Assembly (NCBI GenBank): GCA_029204225.1
Contig: CM055096.1
Span: forward strand, 44,997,967-45,061,966
Direction of reading: 5' to 3'
DNA from: Diphasiastrum complanatum
Lineage: Eukaryota; Streptophyta; Lycopodiopsida; Lycopodiales; Lycopodiaceae
DNA: 64,000 nucleotides
Part shown: positions 47,426 through 58,733 of the stretch, one piece after another
Layout: every line of letters starts with the position of its first letter
How positions within the stretch are numbered: position 1 is the first letter of the stretch
Made by a program: the position numbers and the translations under genes
Notes under the pieces: generated by a model
What the model was told of the DNA's origin: nothing
What the model saw: the letters and a program-made list of their open reading frames with translations, nothing else
Databases searched by the model: none

Positions 47426-48691
47426 TTGTGGACGTCCAAACAAAATTTCAGACAAAGAAGATACTTTTTCTTAGCCATAAATCATCCTAGTAATGGACAC
47501 TACATTTGGCACAAACAAATTCAAGGTTTGAATGTAAATATTCACTTAGCTTGTGCAAAGTTGAGTTATTTGTCACGTAATGAGATGGTCTCTTTCTCAC
47601 CACCCTTGTGTTGTGTGCAACATCAACTCCTCACAATTCTAGCATTTGAGGCATTTCAAAATGGTATACTTTTAGCATGAGTGCTCACAAGTAATTGACG
47701 CTACTTTTAGAACAAGGCCCATGATATCATTCCTCTATTACAACAAATGAAGGAGTGTGCAAATTGAAATGTAGAACAAAATGAATTTACGGTAGATGAT
47801 CCAAATTGTGCTATGTTACATGATCAATTTCCATAACCTTGTCCAACACAACATTTTGTTGGAGTTGGGTGTTCATTTGTGTCAATATGCTTTTCTTACC
47901 ATTTTATCATTTTGTTTTGTTTTGTAAATGCATATTTTGTTGACAAATTTTTCTCTATCTTGGACATGTGAAAAGATGTTGGTTGGTCAAGCAAAAAGCG
48001 CCTAGGAGACTAGGGATAAAAAAAATTGTGAAGTACCAAAGAGTGGACCCGCGTGGAGAAAAATGGTCATACACTTCTTTAAGTATCCATGCATATATTT
48101 CAAGAAGAAGTGGCATTCGTTTCATACTTCAAAGAAACATGGCTTTCTAAAATTGATAAAAATTTCAAATTGATTTTTTTTTTTAATTATTCATGTGTCT
48201 CTCAAGTAATCTCTGCATTAGAGTGTCTAACGTTTTGCTAGTAATTTTTAAATACGTGAATCAAGACAACACAAATACACCACAAACAAACCAATCCCCA
48301 CGAACAAGGCTATCTACCATATGAATGTATGCAAAATAGAGAGTTGGTTGAATGTTGTACATACTCTTTATTGATGTAGAAAACCATTGTGCTTATTTGA
48401 TTTTTGACACATGGTTTTGTCTCCAACAACATGAGACAGAAACTGGTTGAGCATGCTATTATTCGAGCTCATAAAATTTCATATTCACAGGTCTCTCTTT
48501 TCATTGTCCTACAATCTCTTTTAATTCTGGTACGTAGCTCCAATCCAAAAAAGAATCGTAGATATTATGCTAATACAAAATGGGCATGTTGCACTTGTGA
48601 ATTGGTATATAAGGATAATGTTTGTGAACATCAAGTGAAGATAGTTTGTGTGACAAAAAGCCATCGTGCTATCAAGAAAGGGAATTGTTAA
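47426..48691 (+). pseudogene. MULE-type transposase relic with SWIM zinc finger
   Basis: Around 47,620-47,700 the plus strand reads LLTILAFEAFQNGILLA, a stop, VLTSN. This matches the MULE transposase core (a lLvfD...nGvpvAWvits pattern), with the catalytic-side sequence badly eroded. About 1 kb downstream an open frame (48,404-48,691) ends with WACCTCELVYKDNVCEHQVK, a SWIM zinc finger (CxC...CxH) that normally follows the MULE domain. In between only frameshifted pieces remain. No terminal inverted repeats identified. It could also be a domesticated SWIM protein fragment. Confidence 0.6.
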
Positions 48692-50184
48692 CAACACACA
48701 AATTACTTGCAGCTCCAAGTCACTTAACGTCCATATAAGTCCACAAAATTTTCCATTGAGCTAACAGGAATGTCCATTATGTATGGCTTACAACTACAAT
48801 ATGACATTTAACAAGCACTTTGGTCAATTTTAATAACTCATACCACCACAATCTTAGTAGATAAGCAGGGAATCCACATTGGCACAAAAATTATTCAATC
48901 ATGAGTTTCATTCTTTTTTCCCTGCGCCTACAGAAGGAAAGATGTCAAGCCCTTCTAACAAATAGTGTTGGGACATGTTAATGCTTCCTATGTTTGTTGA
49001 ATATTTGCCATTGAAAAACCTGATAGTGTCCCTCCCACAGCCTGCTAGCAATTGACAGCCTGTTCTCTCCCTTGGTTCCTAGGACCCTTGGTATGAGATT
49101 TTATGCCTTCTTTGTGCTTGCAAAGATAATGGGTTTCAGCCAGCTTATCTTGGCTTCGTCCATTATTGTAATGCCTTGAGTGCTTGTATACAGATTGCAG
49201 AGGAGGGTAATTCTTCCGTTAGCTGATAATTTTTTACACAATTCCACAAAATAGTCATTATGGCAAAACAATACCAAATAATGGCACCGATATATCCAGC
49301 ACTACCTTGTTAGCCATAAAGGGTATGCATGCACCAAGCAAATAATCAAATCATACCAGTACATGTCTATTCTTAAAAAGTGATGCTCTTTACATGTACG
49401 CATAACACATCTAAGATTACAACCCACATAAACATGTAACAATCGTAATACATGGGTCCCACCCACAACAAAGTCGCAAACTATTTGAAAAGCATATATA
49501 TAAACGATGTACAATTACCCATTTTCCCTTGGTCAACCTCCCCTAGTAAAGGAGCATGCTACAACAGCTGCCTTTCCAAAAGCATCACATTCAATAAGGT
49601 TTCTAAAACATCTTCAAAAACCTAAAATGAAGCCATATCCTTTGTTTGAAGCTTGTGTTTCACCATAGTTCCAATAAAGCTCGATTCTTTGGCTTTTGAA
49701 TTTATCGAGTCAGGTCGAAATGATTTTAGATCCAAATCCTTCATTTATGTATCAAACTTTTGAAAAATTCCGCTGCTTTACAGTTATGTTTCGAAATTTT
49801 CAATATGTTTTGAGATTTTTTTGAGTCGTTTAGCAAGAGCTTGATTTGATCAAAAAAGGAGTCGATTTGAATCTCCTGGGAACTGCGTTTCACAATAGTA
49901 TCAACTGTAGAAAAAACGTTGATAAAGAGAGTATTCACATAGTAGGAGAATATATATCCAAATCGGAGAAGTATTTATAAATATCTGGACAAAACCTATC
50001 ATTTCTTTAAGATGTAAATCCTGACTGATCCCAGCAATATAATTCCGGGTTGCTGCCTATGTAATTACCCAGAATAGAGCCCTCCGGCACAGCACAGGCA
50101 CCGCCACACTATGCAAGGGGATGAAAAACATTTAGCCCATGGCACCTCCACCTACAATAATTGTGCTGCCTAAATGGCCCTTAC
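48692..50184. other. Intergenic, nothing certain
   Basis: No domain recognised. If the RBX1 exons belong to a complete gene, its short last exon (residues after VCPL) should lie here on the minus strand, but I could not find a convincing match. Confidence 0.4.
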
Positions 50185-50750
50185 CAAGAGGACAAACTTG
50201 GTGAGTATTCAGCCATCCGCTTATACAATGAACATGAAATGCATGATTGCAGGCGCCTGTACAAGCAGACAAGTGAGATTAAAATGGCTGTAGAAGTACA
50301 ACTCATTTGAGCTTAAAATATAATTCAGAAGAAAGATCAAGAATCAAAATCAAGCAAATGCATGGCAAGACCATACCTCAAAAAGTTATGTTGTGCAGAG
50401 TCACTTAACATCATATTTTTACATAGACTCAAATTGTGATGATGAAGTCATATGTTGATGGATTTAACCTGTAGACAAGTAACTATTAAAGAATTATATG
50501 CAATGATCATTAGCTTAGCTTAAAGGGGCCTTTCTACCCTTGATCCCTGACAAACAGATTTAACATTCTTCTTATGGAAACATGTCACAAAAGCATAAGA
50601 GGTGATTTTAGCATAGAAAATAGCTCAAGCCACTATATTGATAGCCCCAACTTGACCATGCAACAGTATGAATGAAAGGTTTGAAAATACCCCAAGCAAC
50701 GATGCATTCATCGCTCGTGGCATTTGCTTGGTTTGCTTGACATTCAATGC
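50185..50750 (-). pseudogene. RBX1: RBX1-like RING-H2 gene, two internal exons
   Basis: Two minus-strand exons match consecutive parts of RING-box protein 1, the RING subunit of cullin-RING ubiquitin ligases. The first (50,750-50,691) follows TTTTGCAG and encodes IECQANQANATSDECIVAWG, with donor TGGG|GTATTT. The second (50,256-50,185) follows TTGTACAG and encodes [19 protein letters not shown] then VCPL, with donor CTTG|GTAAGG. Phases join exactly and there is no stop or frameshift. The zinc-binding Cys/His cluster is kept, but usually invariant residues differ (HFHC to HVHC, SRWLKTRQ to SGWLNTHQ). Upstream and final exons were not found: a LINE relic and a large gypsy element lie to the right. 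Either a decaying duplicate or part of a gene split by large introns. Confidence 0.8.
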
Positions 50751-51339
50751 CTGCAAAACAAAAACAATGCTAGTATGTCCTGTTTAAACAAATGAGACAC
50801 CAATTGGCCAGTCTGCAAACAAGAATATAAAAACCCCACGCAGTCTTCAAGTAAGACAATAACTTGGCTGAGGGCAGTGTGCAGATACAATGGCAGTGTC
50901 TTAAAAATCGCTAAGAAATTCAGAGAAAAATGGGTAACAGTAAAAGTTTAAAAAGTGTGAGAATGTTGTTATGTTATGAGTGATGGGGGATGTCACAATA
51001 TTGTTGTGCTAAAGTTGTTAAGTGACAAGTGATGGGGAATGTTAAAATATTGTTGTGGTAGCTCATCAAAACATTAAAACATTGAGTCACCAGAAGTTTA
51101 GGGCTCCCCTTTTCGTAGTTTTGAAAATGATTTAGAAGGGGGTTGTAAATTTGATGCTTTCCACAGGATGCCTCCCGTTCTTGAGATCAATGCACTTTGC
51201 GAGACATGGATGATGGTTTACACAATCATAGGAAACTCATGTTGTAGATAATTGCCCAAGCCTTAGAATTAGTGTGGTGACCACTAGTTGGGCATGCTTC
51301 ACTCCGACCTCTAGAACGATTGCCCATACGTGCTTATGA
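50751..51339. other. Intergenic or RBX1 intron, nothing recognised
   Basis: No further RBX1 exon or other domain is visible. A GTGATGGGGRATGTYA-type 60-bp imperfect repeat occurs near 50,970-51,060. Confidence 0.4.
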
Positions 51340-51399
51340 GTTATGAGTAAAATCAGGATACTCCTCACCACTGCCTTGGGAAGCATCCCTACTTTCAAG

Positions 51400-52290
51400 A
51401 ACTTCGCGGTGCCTAGGACACACTTGCCATGCTCATTCCTTTTGTGCGGAGCTTCTATTCTAAAAGTTCTCCTTTATACTTTAGTCATGCTTCTCGTACT
51501 ACTGATGTCACCGTCATTTTTTCTACTGAAGGAACTCGACAAGGGGATCCCTTGGGTGGTCTTCTCTTTGCTTTGGCACATTATTGCGCATTGCGTGCTA
51601 CAGCTTCAGCTTTTTCCTCCTGTTTATTCCCCTCTATTGCGGATGATACTCATATTCTGGGGCCTGCTAGTGAAGTCATCCCTGCTTTTTTGCATTTCTC
51701 AACTCAACTTTCTTCTATTGGGCTTACAGTGAACAGGTCTAAGTGCGTTGCTTGGTGCCCAAAAGGCCTTCCAACAGATATATCTGTACCTGAAGGTTTC
51801 ATTACTCCTCAGCTTGGGATTAAGGCATTGGGTGTTCCCATTGGTTCTTCTGGATATGTCACTTCATTTATGCGGGAAGCTTTGGATGGATTTGCTCATC
51901 ATTCTGATTTGTTGCCAAAGCTTGAAAATTCTTAGGGTGCATTTGGAGTTCTCACTCAGTGATTTGCTCAATGTCCTAGCTATCTTCTATGCTGTGTTTC
52001 TCCTTCACCTGACATATTATCCTTACTTCGGAATTTTGATGATACTTTATTGGGCATATTTGGTCGTCTTTTGGGGCCAGGAACCTTTGACACTTGTGAA
52101 GGTCAGTTTTCTAAGCGGCCAATTTCTCTCCTGCCTCCTCTGGTGATGTTGGCCTAGTATCTACTGCTTGCATTGCACCAGCTCCTTTTCTCGGAAGTTG
52201 GGCTCTTGATGCCTCTACACTTGTTTCCAGGTTTCAGCAGAGTAACCAACCTCTTCTTCTTGATACGGTGGCTCATGTGGAGACTGGCAA
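51400..52290 (+). pseudogene. LINE (non-LTR) reverse transcriptase relic
   Basis: An open frame from 51,429 (168 codons) contains MLIPFVRSFYSKSSPLYFSH, then TEGTRQGDPLGGLLFALAHY, the conserved Q-G-D-P-L motif of non-LTR RTs, and SIADDTHILGPASEV, where the catalytic box reads IADD in place of YADD. Then come LSSIGLTVNRSKCVAWCPKG and LGIKALGVPIGSSGYV (thumb side). After 51,935 it breaks into frames, with VSTACIAPAPFLGSWALDAS recognisable at 52,150-52,215. The 5' ORF, endonuclease and A-tail are missing. Confidence 0.85.
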
Positions 52291-52295
52291 TTTTG

Positions 52296-52510
52296 TCTAC
52301 ATACCAAGAATCCTATTACACTAGACTCTCATTATCAACTACACTAAAAAGATGGCGATATGACTGTACTTCTAACTTTACACTATCACAAATGTTGAGA
52401 TGCACATGAGTCTACATACCAACAATTCTACCCCACAAAAAAGGTGGTAACATGCCTTCAATTCTAACTTTACACGGTCACCATTATCGATAATGCATGT
52501 GTCTCAACAG
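52296..52510 (+). repeat. About 115-bp imperfect tandem duplication
   Basis: Two units begin TCTACATACCAA at 52,296 and 52,411 and share CCTATTACAC/TTCTACCCCA, ACTAAAAAGATGG/ACAAAAAAGGTGG and TTCTAACTTTACAC blocks. Confidence 0.6.
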
Positions 52511-53341
52511 AATGGATAATCAAAGTACTCCTTTTTAGATGTAGGGTCGAAGATCTCGCGTAGTATAGCCCTCCCACCTGTCAACAAGGGTTAGATCACT
52601 GGATAGGTACCTAACTATGCATAGATGCTACTTTTAGTTAGTTTCCTACTTTCTCCCTTAAGTCTACTCACCACTAACACTACTATCCTTTAACTCTACT
52701 CCTCTACACTAACATTCATCATGATTTGGGTGAAGGGAAGGGATAGAAAATAAGAGGTTTAGAAGAGAAGAGAGAAAGAGAGAGAGAGATAGAGAGTGAG
52801 GGTGGAGGTTAGCTCAAATGCTCCTTATGCTTGTTAATGGAAAAGCATTTACTATGGCAAACAATAAACATGAAAATAGAAAGCAATGGAAAACACAATC
52901 AAGAGAATTAATTAGCAAGTAGTGAATAGCAAATGAGGATGTTTCTCTTCCAAAAATGGTAGATTTTCCTCCTTCTCATTAAGCATCCAATAGTGTACAA
53001 ATGGTGCCTTTTTATAAAATGGGGAAGGCCCTTGCCCCTCAATCCTATTGGCTAATATTCACAATGATCCTATCCATTCATCTTGGACCCAACTTTATCC
53101 AAGGGTCCACAAAAAGTACATTAGAAATCACAAGATTCATGTGAGTCCCAATTTGGACCCAACTCTAAAAAGTGATCTCTAAATTTAAAAATGACATTGG
53201 GCCTCTAGTTTTATTTTAATTCCAAGGCCCAAGTCATGTTTATTTTATTTACAATTTTATTTGCATGCTCATTGGGCCATGGGCTTATACACGCAGGATG
53301 CCATGCCCTCGCAACACATTTTATTGGATGATTTTATTTAT
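52511..53341 (-). repeat. Putative gypsy 3' untranslated/LTR region
   Basis: Lies immediately downstream of the minus-strand accessory ORF. The minus strand opens CCTGTTGGGGGTATTCCCAA, a purine-rich then palindromic TGTTGGG...CCCAACA stretch that would suit a polypurine tract and LTR start. It then carries GTTGCGAGGGCATGG, the same GCGAGGG word seen in the 57 and 64 kb non-coding parts. The second LTR lies outside the window, so the LTR call cannot be confirmed. Confidence 0.35.
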
Positions 53342-56300
53342 TTACACTTTGTTGGGAATACCCCCAACAGGACCCACGGCCTGAAGTAGTGTCGGTCCCT
53401 CGGCACTCTGCCAGTTTAGTATAGCATCCTCTTTGCCTACCTCCAGTGGATCAGGTAACCCATAACATCTTCCATGAAGTTGAGACGGTCTAGTTTCTTC
53501 GAGTCCTTGGGTGTGTGGAAGGACTTGTGGACTCCTGTTAGCCATTCTTGATCGATCCAGGCTTGGAATCAGCGCGTCCAAGGTTCTCCAAGGAATGTAG
53601 TTCGGTAATATACACGAGCGACTGGCAGCTGATCTTTGACTTTGTCCGAAGCTAGCGCCTTATTAGGATCAAAGAATATTGCGAGAAGAAAATCATCCCA
53701 TTTGGTTTCGATCCCCATCAGGTGTTCTAAGTCCCGGGCGTAAGTGGCTGCCGCGCGGACTGTGGGATCAGGACAATTGATATATAGGTTTTCGAACGTG
53801 GTGAGAGCCCTTCTGGCGTCTACATTTGTCGTCCACCCATATTGCGATGGTATGATCGTCCAATTAAAATTGTGAAGTGTGATCTTGTCCAGAGGGGTGC
53901 CGCATTCCGCCCATTTGGATCTTTGTGTACATGACAAGAAGTGCGCGTTCACCCGTAATTATTGTGGATTGGTCATGTAGGCCCTAATGGCCACAAGGTC
54001 TCTTTCGAATAACTGTTGACGCCACTCTGTTGTGGTTGGAGGGCGGGTAACGCCTGCAGTTCTTTGCCCTTGATTGTCTGAGCAGAAAATGATATCTGCC
54101 AGCTGCCTCTTGATGATTCGTGGGGATACTTTGATAAAAATTCATTGATTTTCTCATCCACGGACTTCGGTCTTCGGAAGGCCCGGCTAGCACGCGAACC
54201 TCTGGATGATGTTGTTTGGCTTTGGCTGGTGGTTGTGCCTTGGTCCTGGTCTCGCGTCTCAGCAGCCGCATCCGATTGCCCTTGGTCTTGGCCTTCGGAC
54301 CCTTGATCTAGTTGAGATCCCCCTGCTGTCTGCTGGCTTTGATCTTGGCTGGTACTAGCCTGCGCAGTGTCAAAATTAGGTGGCGGTGGAATTACCACGG
54401 GGGTGGGCTGGGCCTTCGCGTCCATGAATTTTTGGCACACCTTGAGGGCTTGCTTGGCCTGAGTGAGCTCATGTGTTGCGCTTGCCCGATACTTGTTGAA
54501 CTCTGTCTGGTAGCTGTTTAAGGTTTGGCTATAAACCTACACCTGACGCCGTAGAAGATTCATCTCTGATTGAGAAAGCGGCCTTGAGTTCGGTGTAGGT
54601 TGAGCTAAACAGACGAGCTTTTCATCTTGTAGGGCTTTGACCTCCATTGCCAGGCGCGTATTCTCTGCTTCCAAAAGGGTAAGTTGCACCTGGATGGGGG
54701 CAAGCCGTTGGGACACTTCAGCTTGAAGCTCCCGCACCTTCGTGGAGGCCTCAATCAGTGCGTTGGAGAGGCTTTGGATATATTTGTTGAGGCACTCCTC
54801 CTTCTATTGCAGCTTGGCAATCTCCTGGTGCCCTGCTTGTTCGTGTTGTTGAGCCAAAATCAGCTCTTGTTGTAGCTTGGTGAGGTCTGCTCGCAGCTGT
54901 GTATTATTTGTCGCCAAGTGTAGTACCCTGCTTTCCAAATTAGCTTTGGCCGCTACCGCATCCAGGATGTATTTTCTCAGAGTTTGATACGCCGTCGTTA
55001 GGTCCGTGAGATCAGCCGGTACACTGGCACTGGCAGGGACTTGTGTTGTATCGGCCCCGATGATTGGTGGAATTCTGTCGTCATTATCTTCTATCATGTT
55101 CTCATTGGACCTGATGCCATCTGGGGCGGTAGGATCAGCCAGATCTGGCGATGGTACAAACATTGTTTGGACAAATGCGTCATCAGGCAACGGTTGGTTG
55201 CCCTCGGCAACCTTTGTTGGCGGAGCGGGTGGGGTTTTGAAATAACTGTGGAAACAGGGGTGAGGACTGTTTGTCCAAACGAGAGGATGGGAGGAACATA
55301 GGAAAATTGGAGGGTGGTGTGGAGTATGGAAGAAGGTGAGGATGGAGCAGAAAGTGTCTGGCATGGGAGTGAAAAATTGATAACTTGCATCCATGCCAGA
55401 GTGTCGGGGGACAGTTGTGAATCAGAAGGATTGAATGGAATGGAAGCAATGGTGGCGGCAGGAGTGATGGAAGATGCGATGGTGATGGATGGAGTAGTGG
55501 ACACTGGAAGAGAAGTAGGAGTGGTATCAACAGAAGAAACGGGGATGGAGACAAAAACGGATGTGAATGGAACAGGAAGAGAGGTAGCGACAACAGAAAT
55601 CGGAGTGGGGGGTTGCACGGAAGAAGAAGTGGCGGTTGTTGATGGGTGATTAGTGCGGTAGTAGAAGTGCGTCTTTGGGTAGCAGGTGGAGATGTGGATG
55701 TAGAGGCAGCGCCAACATTCGTTTGCTAGCCATTGTGTTAATAACTACAGGTTGGGAGGAGGTGGATGCTTGAGATGACAGATAAAGGTTAGTATGTGGC
55801 ACGAGGGTAGACAAAAGGGATGAGCGTTGGAAACCGCGCACTTTCGCCTCGAGAAGTGCATAGGCAAAGTTACACAACAGGGGGCCTGCTGTGATTCGCT
55901 CACGGTTGTTGGGTTTGATGGAGCTGGTTAGTTCTCGAATAAGGAATCTATGCCAGTCGTATGGCACAACGGAGGGGTTAGGGAATTCCAGAAAGCATTC
56001 CACTATCTGACTCAACAGCGTAGACTAGATTTTATCCTTGCGAAATGTCGAAATAACCAGAAAATTATTCAACAGATGCGCAGCCGTCTGAATGACGGGT
56101 TCCGTGATAGCTTCTATCAGGTAACCATTGTTAGTCTGGATGGGGATTTCTGGTGTGGTTTGGGTGATGAACGGTTTGATCAGAGCTTTGGCGTGGTGAT
56201 GGGAGATGGGTTGACGATCACTGGACATAATGCCAACGGTGATCATTGAGTCGGCGTTAATCCTGACCTTGTACGTGGTACCTTGGTACAAGAAGTGGAA

Positions 56301-56530
56301 ACGAGCCATGTCCTCGTCCCAGGTGGCGTAACCGTGGAGGGCAAGCCCATGTTAATCTCAGAATGGAAGACCGCTGGGTAAAAACCCATTGCCTCTAAAA
56401 GTGGACCGACTGTCTGGAACCATGGTTGGATCAGAGTGTCAGAGGGTAGAGGCCAAATCTGTGTGGCCTCGGGGATGTCACGCTGGATCACCTGTTTGGC
56501 GCCAGAGTCTTCAGAGGATGAGGAGGCCAT
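53342..56530 (-). pseudogene. Accessory coiled-coil ORF of gypsy element (env position)
   Basis: Starts MASSSSEDSGAKQVIQRDIP at 56,530 and, with two early frame changes, stays mostly in one frame to 53,973, broken by a few stops. The N-terminal globular part contains LLEAMGFYPAVFHSEINMGL and RFHFLYQGTTYKVRINADSM. A long Ser/Thr/Pro-rich section follows. A coiled coil of about 130 residues (nt 55,020-54,600) has AKANLESRVLHLATNNTQLR, LTKLQQELILAQQH and VQLTLLEAENTRLAMEVKAL. A Gln/Ser/Asp-rich linker, KSVDEKINEFLSKYPHES, and frameshifted tails (LHNFNWTIIPSQYGWTTNVD; EDAILNWQSAEG) follow. No protease, RT or clear membrane span. It sits downstream of pol in the same orientation, like the extra ORFs of Tat/Athila gypsy elements. 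It could instead be the gag-like ORF of a neighbouring element. Its N-terminal part recurs at 19,391-19,592. Confidence 0.6.
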
Positions 56531-57562
56531 GTTAGCAGTGATGATTAGTGGTCGGAAAAATAGAAAAAATGGTGGAAAATGGAAAAGGATGTGGAAATGG
56601 TAGAAAACTGTGAATAACGAGTGTTGGATGATAAGGAGTGTAGTTCAGAGCGCAGATCGGTGTTCAGTAATATCAGATGACAGCTAGTAGGAAGTTTGGT
56701 TGCAAACGGAGAACTTGGTAATTTCACAGTAAATTTCGGCAGAGCTTCGCTAGCAAAGGTGACAAATGACTCAAATTCAGACCCTATATAGCGGAATTTA
56801 GAGTGCGTATTAGGTGAAATTCACTTTCCCTTGTTCAGTTCCACCCAAATTTGGCAGGCACCTTCTTCACAAAATTCTAAGACCTCAGGGAAGTCTGCAA
56901 GGGTTCAGAAGGTGATTTGACTACAATGCGAAGGTTTTGCGAGGGTTCAGGCTGTCTGCGAGGGTCCAACTCTCGCAGGAAGTGATCTCTTGCACAACTT
57001 GTTCCTGTGATTGGATTTTCAAGATCGAACCATATAGACAGGCTAATTTCACTGCTCTAATTCCATTTAGACACCTTGCGAGGGTTGGTAAGATGATCTT
57101 GATGCTCTGCGAGGGTTTTGAAAATTCAGCTTCTGGGAACTCTCGCATACACTAAAACATAATGATTCCTCCATCAGAAACTCTCATAGAGATTTTCATG
57201 GATGCATCTAGGTTAGATCTGGTGACTGTCCAATTTTCAAGAGCTATCTCCCAGGGGATCTCAAAAAATCATGAAAAAAGTGCTCTTTCGGAGTGTTTTT
57301 TGACGAGATCTCGAGATTTTCTGATTTTTAACTTTTGTAAACTGGTAATCAGCTTCATCTAGGCTTGATCTGATTGTTGGTAGTTCTCTGGAAGTTCTGA
57401 TGGATTGTTGGTAGTAGATCCATCAGTCAATCTGATGATCTACTTTCTTTTTATTCCTATCTGGATCTGGATCCTCTTTGGATTCTGATGGATTTTCCCA
57501 ATCTTGCTAGATCTGGCTGAATCTTGATGGATCTAGTTTTATTTGGCTTGATCTCCTTAGAT
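56531..57562 (-). other. Non-coding spacer between gypsy pol and accessory ORF
   Basis: About 1 kb without coding content. The word TGCGAGGGTT(C/T/G) recurs at 56,938, 56,957, 57,079 and 57,109, with CTCTCGCA in reverse near 56,971 and 57,141. The same word occurs in the gypsy leader at 63,945 and in the intronic fragment at 42,670. This suggests an LTR-related or regulatory repeat. Confidence 0.45.
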
Positions 57563-58640
57563 TTAGCGGTGATGGCTAAGCAGATTAGATTTTTGTAATG
57601 TGCCACCCCCAATCTGGATCTGTCTCACTGTGGTCCAGTATTTGTGCAACCGGCTACCGTTGATGGGTGTGTCGAATGGCGTCCCATCTAGCTTTTCTAA
57701 GTTCTCAACTTGATTAAGAGTTTCCTTGATCCTATAAGGACCTTCGCCAGTGAATTTTAACTTTCCCTTGATCGCCTTGGTTTTATACAAAGACCAGATC
57801 TCATGAACAAAGATCCTTCTTTTGTAATCTACGATCATGCCAAGCTTTGCGTCTTTCCTTTTTAGCCGCCAGTGCATGCACAGCTAGTAAGCATGTTTCA
57901 CAGAGTTTATGCAAAGCTTCGTGACGTAGCTGTAGATATTTGGACTCATTAAGACATTGCGCGGTGGCAATCCTTAATGAAGGAACTAAAAACTCTACTA
58001 GCATCACAGCATCCTGACCATACACCAATTGGAAGGGTGTTTGATCCGTGTTTTCTTTATATGTTGTCCTGAATGCCCACAAGGCAGCATGCAACTTGTG
58101 TTTCCAATGTGATCTGCTAGCTTCAACTGTTTTCGTGAGCACGCTACACAGGATCTTATTGGATGATTTTGTGTGCCCATTACCACGAGGATAATAAGGC
58201 GTACTGGTTCTGTGGATCACGAAGAATTCCTCCAGCAAGACCTTGATGGTCTCGTTGATGAAATAGCTTCCGCGGTCACTGACTAGTTCCACCGGGCATC
58301 TGAAACGCACAATGATATTTTCATAAAGGAACTTGGCAGTGGTCCTAACATCAGCTACTCTTACTGCCTTGGCTTCGACCCATTTGGTGAGGTAGTCTGT
58401 GGCTACGATTATGTATCGAGCCTGGGAACTCCTTGTTGTAGGGTGAATTGGACCAATATAATCCAATCCCCATTTTTTGAACAGTGGTTGGGCTTTGCAG
58501 TAGATCATAGTTCAATCTCGTTGGTCTCCTTGCCCTTTGGCACACATCGAACCTTTTCAAGTATTCCTCTGTATCTTTATGAGTCGTTGGCCAGCAACAT
58601 CCTGATTGCAGGATCTTGCGAACTGTAATGTCAGATGCAA
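57563..58640 (-). pseudogene. Gypsy integrase
   Basis: The zinc-binding N-terminus reads HEWGHFASDITVRKILQSGC and YLKRFDVCQRA (58,660-58,530), with one stop near 58,509. The core has KKWGLDYIGPIHPTTRSS (first Asp), ATDYLTKWVEAKAV, CPVELVSDRGSYFINE (second Asp) and TPYYPRGNGHTKSSNK. Where the third catalytic residue (Glu) belongs there is Lys, so the enzyme would be dead. WAFRTTYKENTDQTPFQLVY and YGQDAVMLVEFLVPSLRIA follow, then, after a frame change, LKFTGEGPYRIKETL and GSRLHKYW. No chromodomain is seen after it, which fits the Tat/Athila-like branch over chromoviruses. Confidence 0.9.
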
Positions 58641-58733
58641 AATGACCCCACTCATGCCTTCATGTGAAAGCGAAATGATTTGGGTGGTCTCATAAGAAAG
58701 AATACACCGCCGAAGAATTCCATCTTGACCTCT

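Noticed and set aside
48721-48775. Candidate last RBX1 exon after a TTAG acceptor
   Set aside because: Keeps only a Trp and a Tyr at roughly matching positions. The similarity to the conserved RBX1 C-terminus is too weak.
53342-56530. Calling the accessory ORF an envelope gene
   Set aside because: Position fits, but there is no signal peptide, no transmembrane span and no fusion-type motif. The coiled coil alone is not enough.
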